Part shown: piece by piece, positions 16,759-17,627 of the stretch
Layout: every line of letters starts with the position of its first letter
Position numbering within the stretch: position 1 is the first letter of the stretch
Origin: Clostridiales bacterium
Lineage (GTDB): Bacteria > Bacillota > Clostridia > Lachnospirales > CAG-274
Reading direction: 5' to 3'
NCBI GenBank assembly: GCA_021203425.1
Contig: JAJQBF010000233.1
Span: 1-17,627, forward strand
DNA length: 17,627 nt
The notes under the pieces: model-generated
Seen by the model: the letters and a program-made list of their open reading frames with translations, nothing else
The model's database searches: none
What the model was told of the DNA's origin: nothing
Made by a program: the position numbers and the translations under genes

Positions 16759-17538
16759 TTAATAGACTTCCGAATCATCGGGATCCGTATATTTTAAAGC
16801 ATCTTTAATTTCGCCCAGATAAGCGCTTACATACCTCAGCAGGGCAGTTGATGAACTGAGACCGTTCACCCAAACCCAAAGTCTGAATGTAGACACTGTT
16901 TCATATGTAACCGATGCTCCCACAATTCCGAACATTTCCAAAATAACCTGCGGATCGGTAAGGATTGGAGTATCTGTTTCTGCGGCTGTCTCCGATGTTG
17001 TTTCCGTTTCCGTCTCTGTTACGGTTTCCGCAGTTTCTGTTGTTTCTTCGGTTGTTTTTTCAGAAGAAGATGATGATGAAGAAGACAAAGAAGATGTATG
17101 GGCTGAGGTTTCCGCCTCTGTTTCGTCTTCTGAATTTGTTTCGCTGTCTGAGCCGCCCTCCGAAGTTTCGCTTGTGTCTTCGGTTTCTTCTGTTTGAACT
17201 TCGGTTTCCGTTCCCGGCTCTGTTTCGTCTTCCTGTTCTTCCGTAATTTCTTCAAATTCGGTCGTTATTTCTTCGTCTTCCTCCGACTCGAAAAACCCTT
17301 CATCTTCCGAATCGTCATCAGGTTCCGATGGTTCTTCCTCCGGCTCAGAAGGCTCTTCCTCCGGCTCAGAAGGCTCTTCTTCCGGCTCAGAATAGCTTTC
17401 TTCATAACCGGAATCTGCCGTCTCTTCCGCTGCCTCCGGTATGTCGTCCGCCATAGTCATAACCGAAAAGCCGCCAAAACACTGTATCAACAAAATTAAA
17501 GAAATAACGACAGCTAAAAACTTTTTTATCTTTCTCAT
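16759..17538 (-). CDS. Adhesin, N-terminal part up to the in-frame stop
   Basis: This 259-residue part has the start codon, a modest GGGTGG ribosome site and a signal peptide. After the acidic region it contains the start of the first module (LWVWVNG ... DALKYTDPDDSEVY) and stops where the duplicate module reads YYLIPV. On its own it would be a secreted acidic polypeptide without an anchor. Confidence 0.85.
   Translation of the reverse strand: MRKIKKFLAVVISLILLIQCFGGFSVMTMADDIPEAAEETADSGYEESYSEPEEEPSEPEEEPSEPEEEPSEPDDDSEDEGFFESEEDEEITTEFEEITEEQEDETEPGTETEVQTEETEDTSETSEGGSDSETNSEDETEAETSAHTSSLSSSSSSSSEKTTEETTETAETVTETETETTSETAAETDTPILTDPQVILEMFGIVGASVTYETVSTFRLWVWVNGLSSSTALLRYVSAYLGEIKDALKYTDPDDSEVY
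17330..17392. repeat. 21-bp tandem repeat in the adhesin gene
   Basis: Three 21-base units (17330-17350, 17351-17371, 17372-17392) differ at one or two bases and encode SEPEEEP. Unit gain or loss would keep the frame and alter the length of the acidic N-terminal region. Confidence 0.9.
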
Positions 17539-17572
17539 TTTTCACACCACCCTTGCTTAAAAAATAAGCCAA

Positions 17573-17626
17573 TAACAGACAAAAATCTGTTAAGCGTAGT
17601 AAAATTTTCTAAAATATTTATTTTAG
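17573..17626 (-). promoter_or_regulatory. Palindromes upstream of the adhesin gene
   Basis: Two perfect inverted repeats lie in the 89 bases before the adhesin: TAACAGA-N6-TCTGTTA (17573-17592) and CTAAAAT-N4-ATTTTAG (17609-17626). I see no convincing -35/-10 pair in the visible part. They could be operator sites or leader hairpins of the pilus cluster. The window ends here. Confidence 0.4.
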
Positions 17627-17627
17627 C

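Larger units (their letters stand above)
12979..17538 (-). pseudogene. Giant fibro-slime / Cna-B adhesin (probable pilus tip), interrupted by an in-frame TAA
   Basis: One 1520-codon frame encodes this surface protein, broken only by TAA at 16759-16761. In order: signal peptide (1-31); a Glu/Ser/Thr-rich region (about 32-195) with three SEPEEEP repeats; two related modules of about 80 residues (about 261-338 and 380-458) sharing CPF.YAP.AN, NGTWYV or DGTWYV.VQD and RSN.Y; a short segment like bacterial surface repeats (YKLVGWI...VFYANW); a fibro-slime domain (about 650-920, with FSFSGDDDVFIFVDDQLVLDLSGIH and YYMERGASASNL); a Cna-B domain starting QKTWQYSDG; further beta-rich sequence; a SpaA-type Cna-B domain (LEGAVFTLQ ... 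YTLTEVSAPSGY); then LPEVG (about 1476), a membrane helix and DERKKG tail. First in the pilus cluster. Tip role inferred from size and position. Confidence 0.87.

Overview
The window comes from a Gram-positive, fairly AT-rich bacterium, most likely a gut-type member of the Clostridia. The evidence is the pyrH to (probable) frr gene order, strong Shine-Dalgarno sites, sigma-A-type promoters with 17-base spacers, a lipoprotein adaptor paired with an RND pump, an Rpn-family nuclease with an EGR-rich tail, and a sortase-built pilus locus with a fibro-slime adhesin. I cannot name the species.

Layout, left to right. (1) 1-921, minus strand: UMP kinase pyrH with its own promoter, followed by the first codons of what is probably frr. 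A 17-bp tandem repeat lies between them and runs into the pyrH stop codon. (2) 972-2103, minus strand: an Rpn/PD-(D/E)XK-type nuclease-transposase as a one-gene unit with its own promoter and terminator. (3) 2106-7378: a TetR-type repressor gene (minus) divergent from a two-gene RND efflux operon (plus: lipoprotein adaptor, then pump), closed by a strong hairpin shared with the converging pilus locus. (4) 7393-17538, minus strand: a sortase and pilus cluster. In transcription order it holds a very large fibro-slime/Cna-B tip-type adhesin, a backbone pilin (LPATG), a class C sortase, a second class C sortase, a small LPQTG surface protein with an Asp/Gly-rich linker, and a third, different sortase.

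The striking result is that four of the six pilus-cluster genes each carry one simple disabling lesion, while everything else in the window reads cleanly. The adhesin and the backbone pilin each have a single in-frame TAA where an aromatic residue, probably tyrosine, is expected. The second class C sortase and the third sortase each have an apparent one-base insertion in a short homopolymer. In every case the reading continues afterwards with clear homology and with all catalytic or anchoring motifs. Either the locus is a young pseudogene cluster, or it is an off-state or strain variant, or the sequence has local errors. Sequence alone cannot decide.

Smaller structures include a 12-bp-stem hairpin between pilin and sortase, a 67-bp element with 8-bp terminal inverted repeats between adhesin and pilin, a GC-rich repeat-like patch between the two class C sortases, and palindromes upstream of the adhesin. 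No RNA genes, CRISPR arrays or complete insertion sequences were seen.
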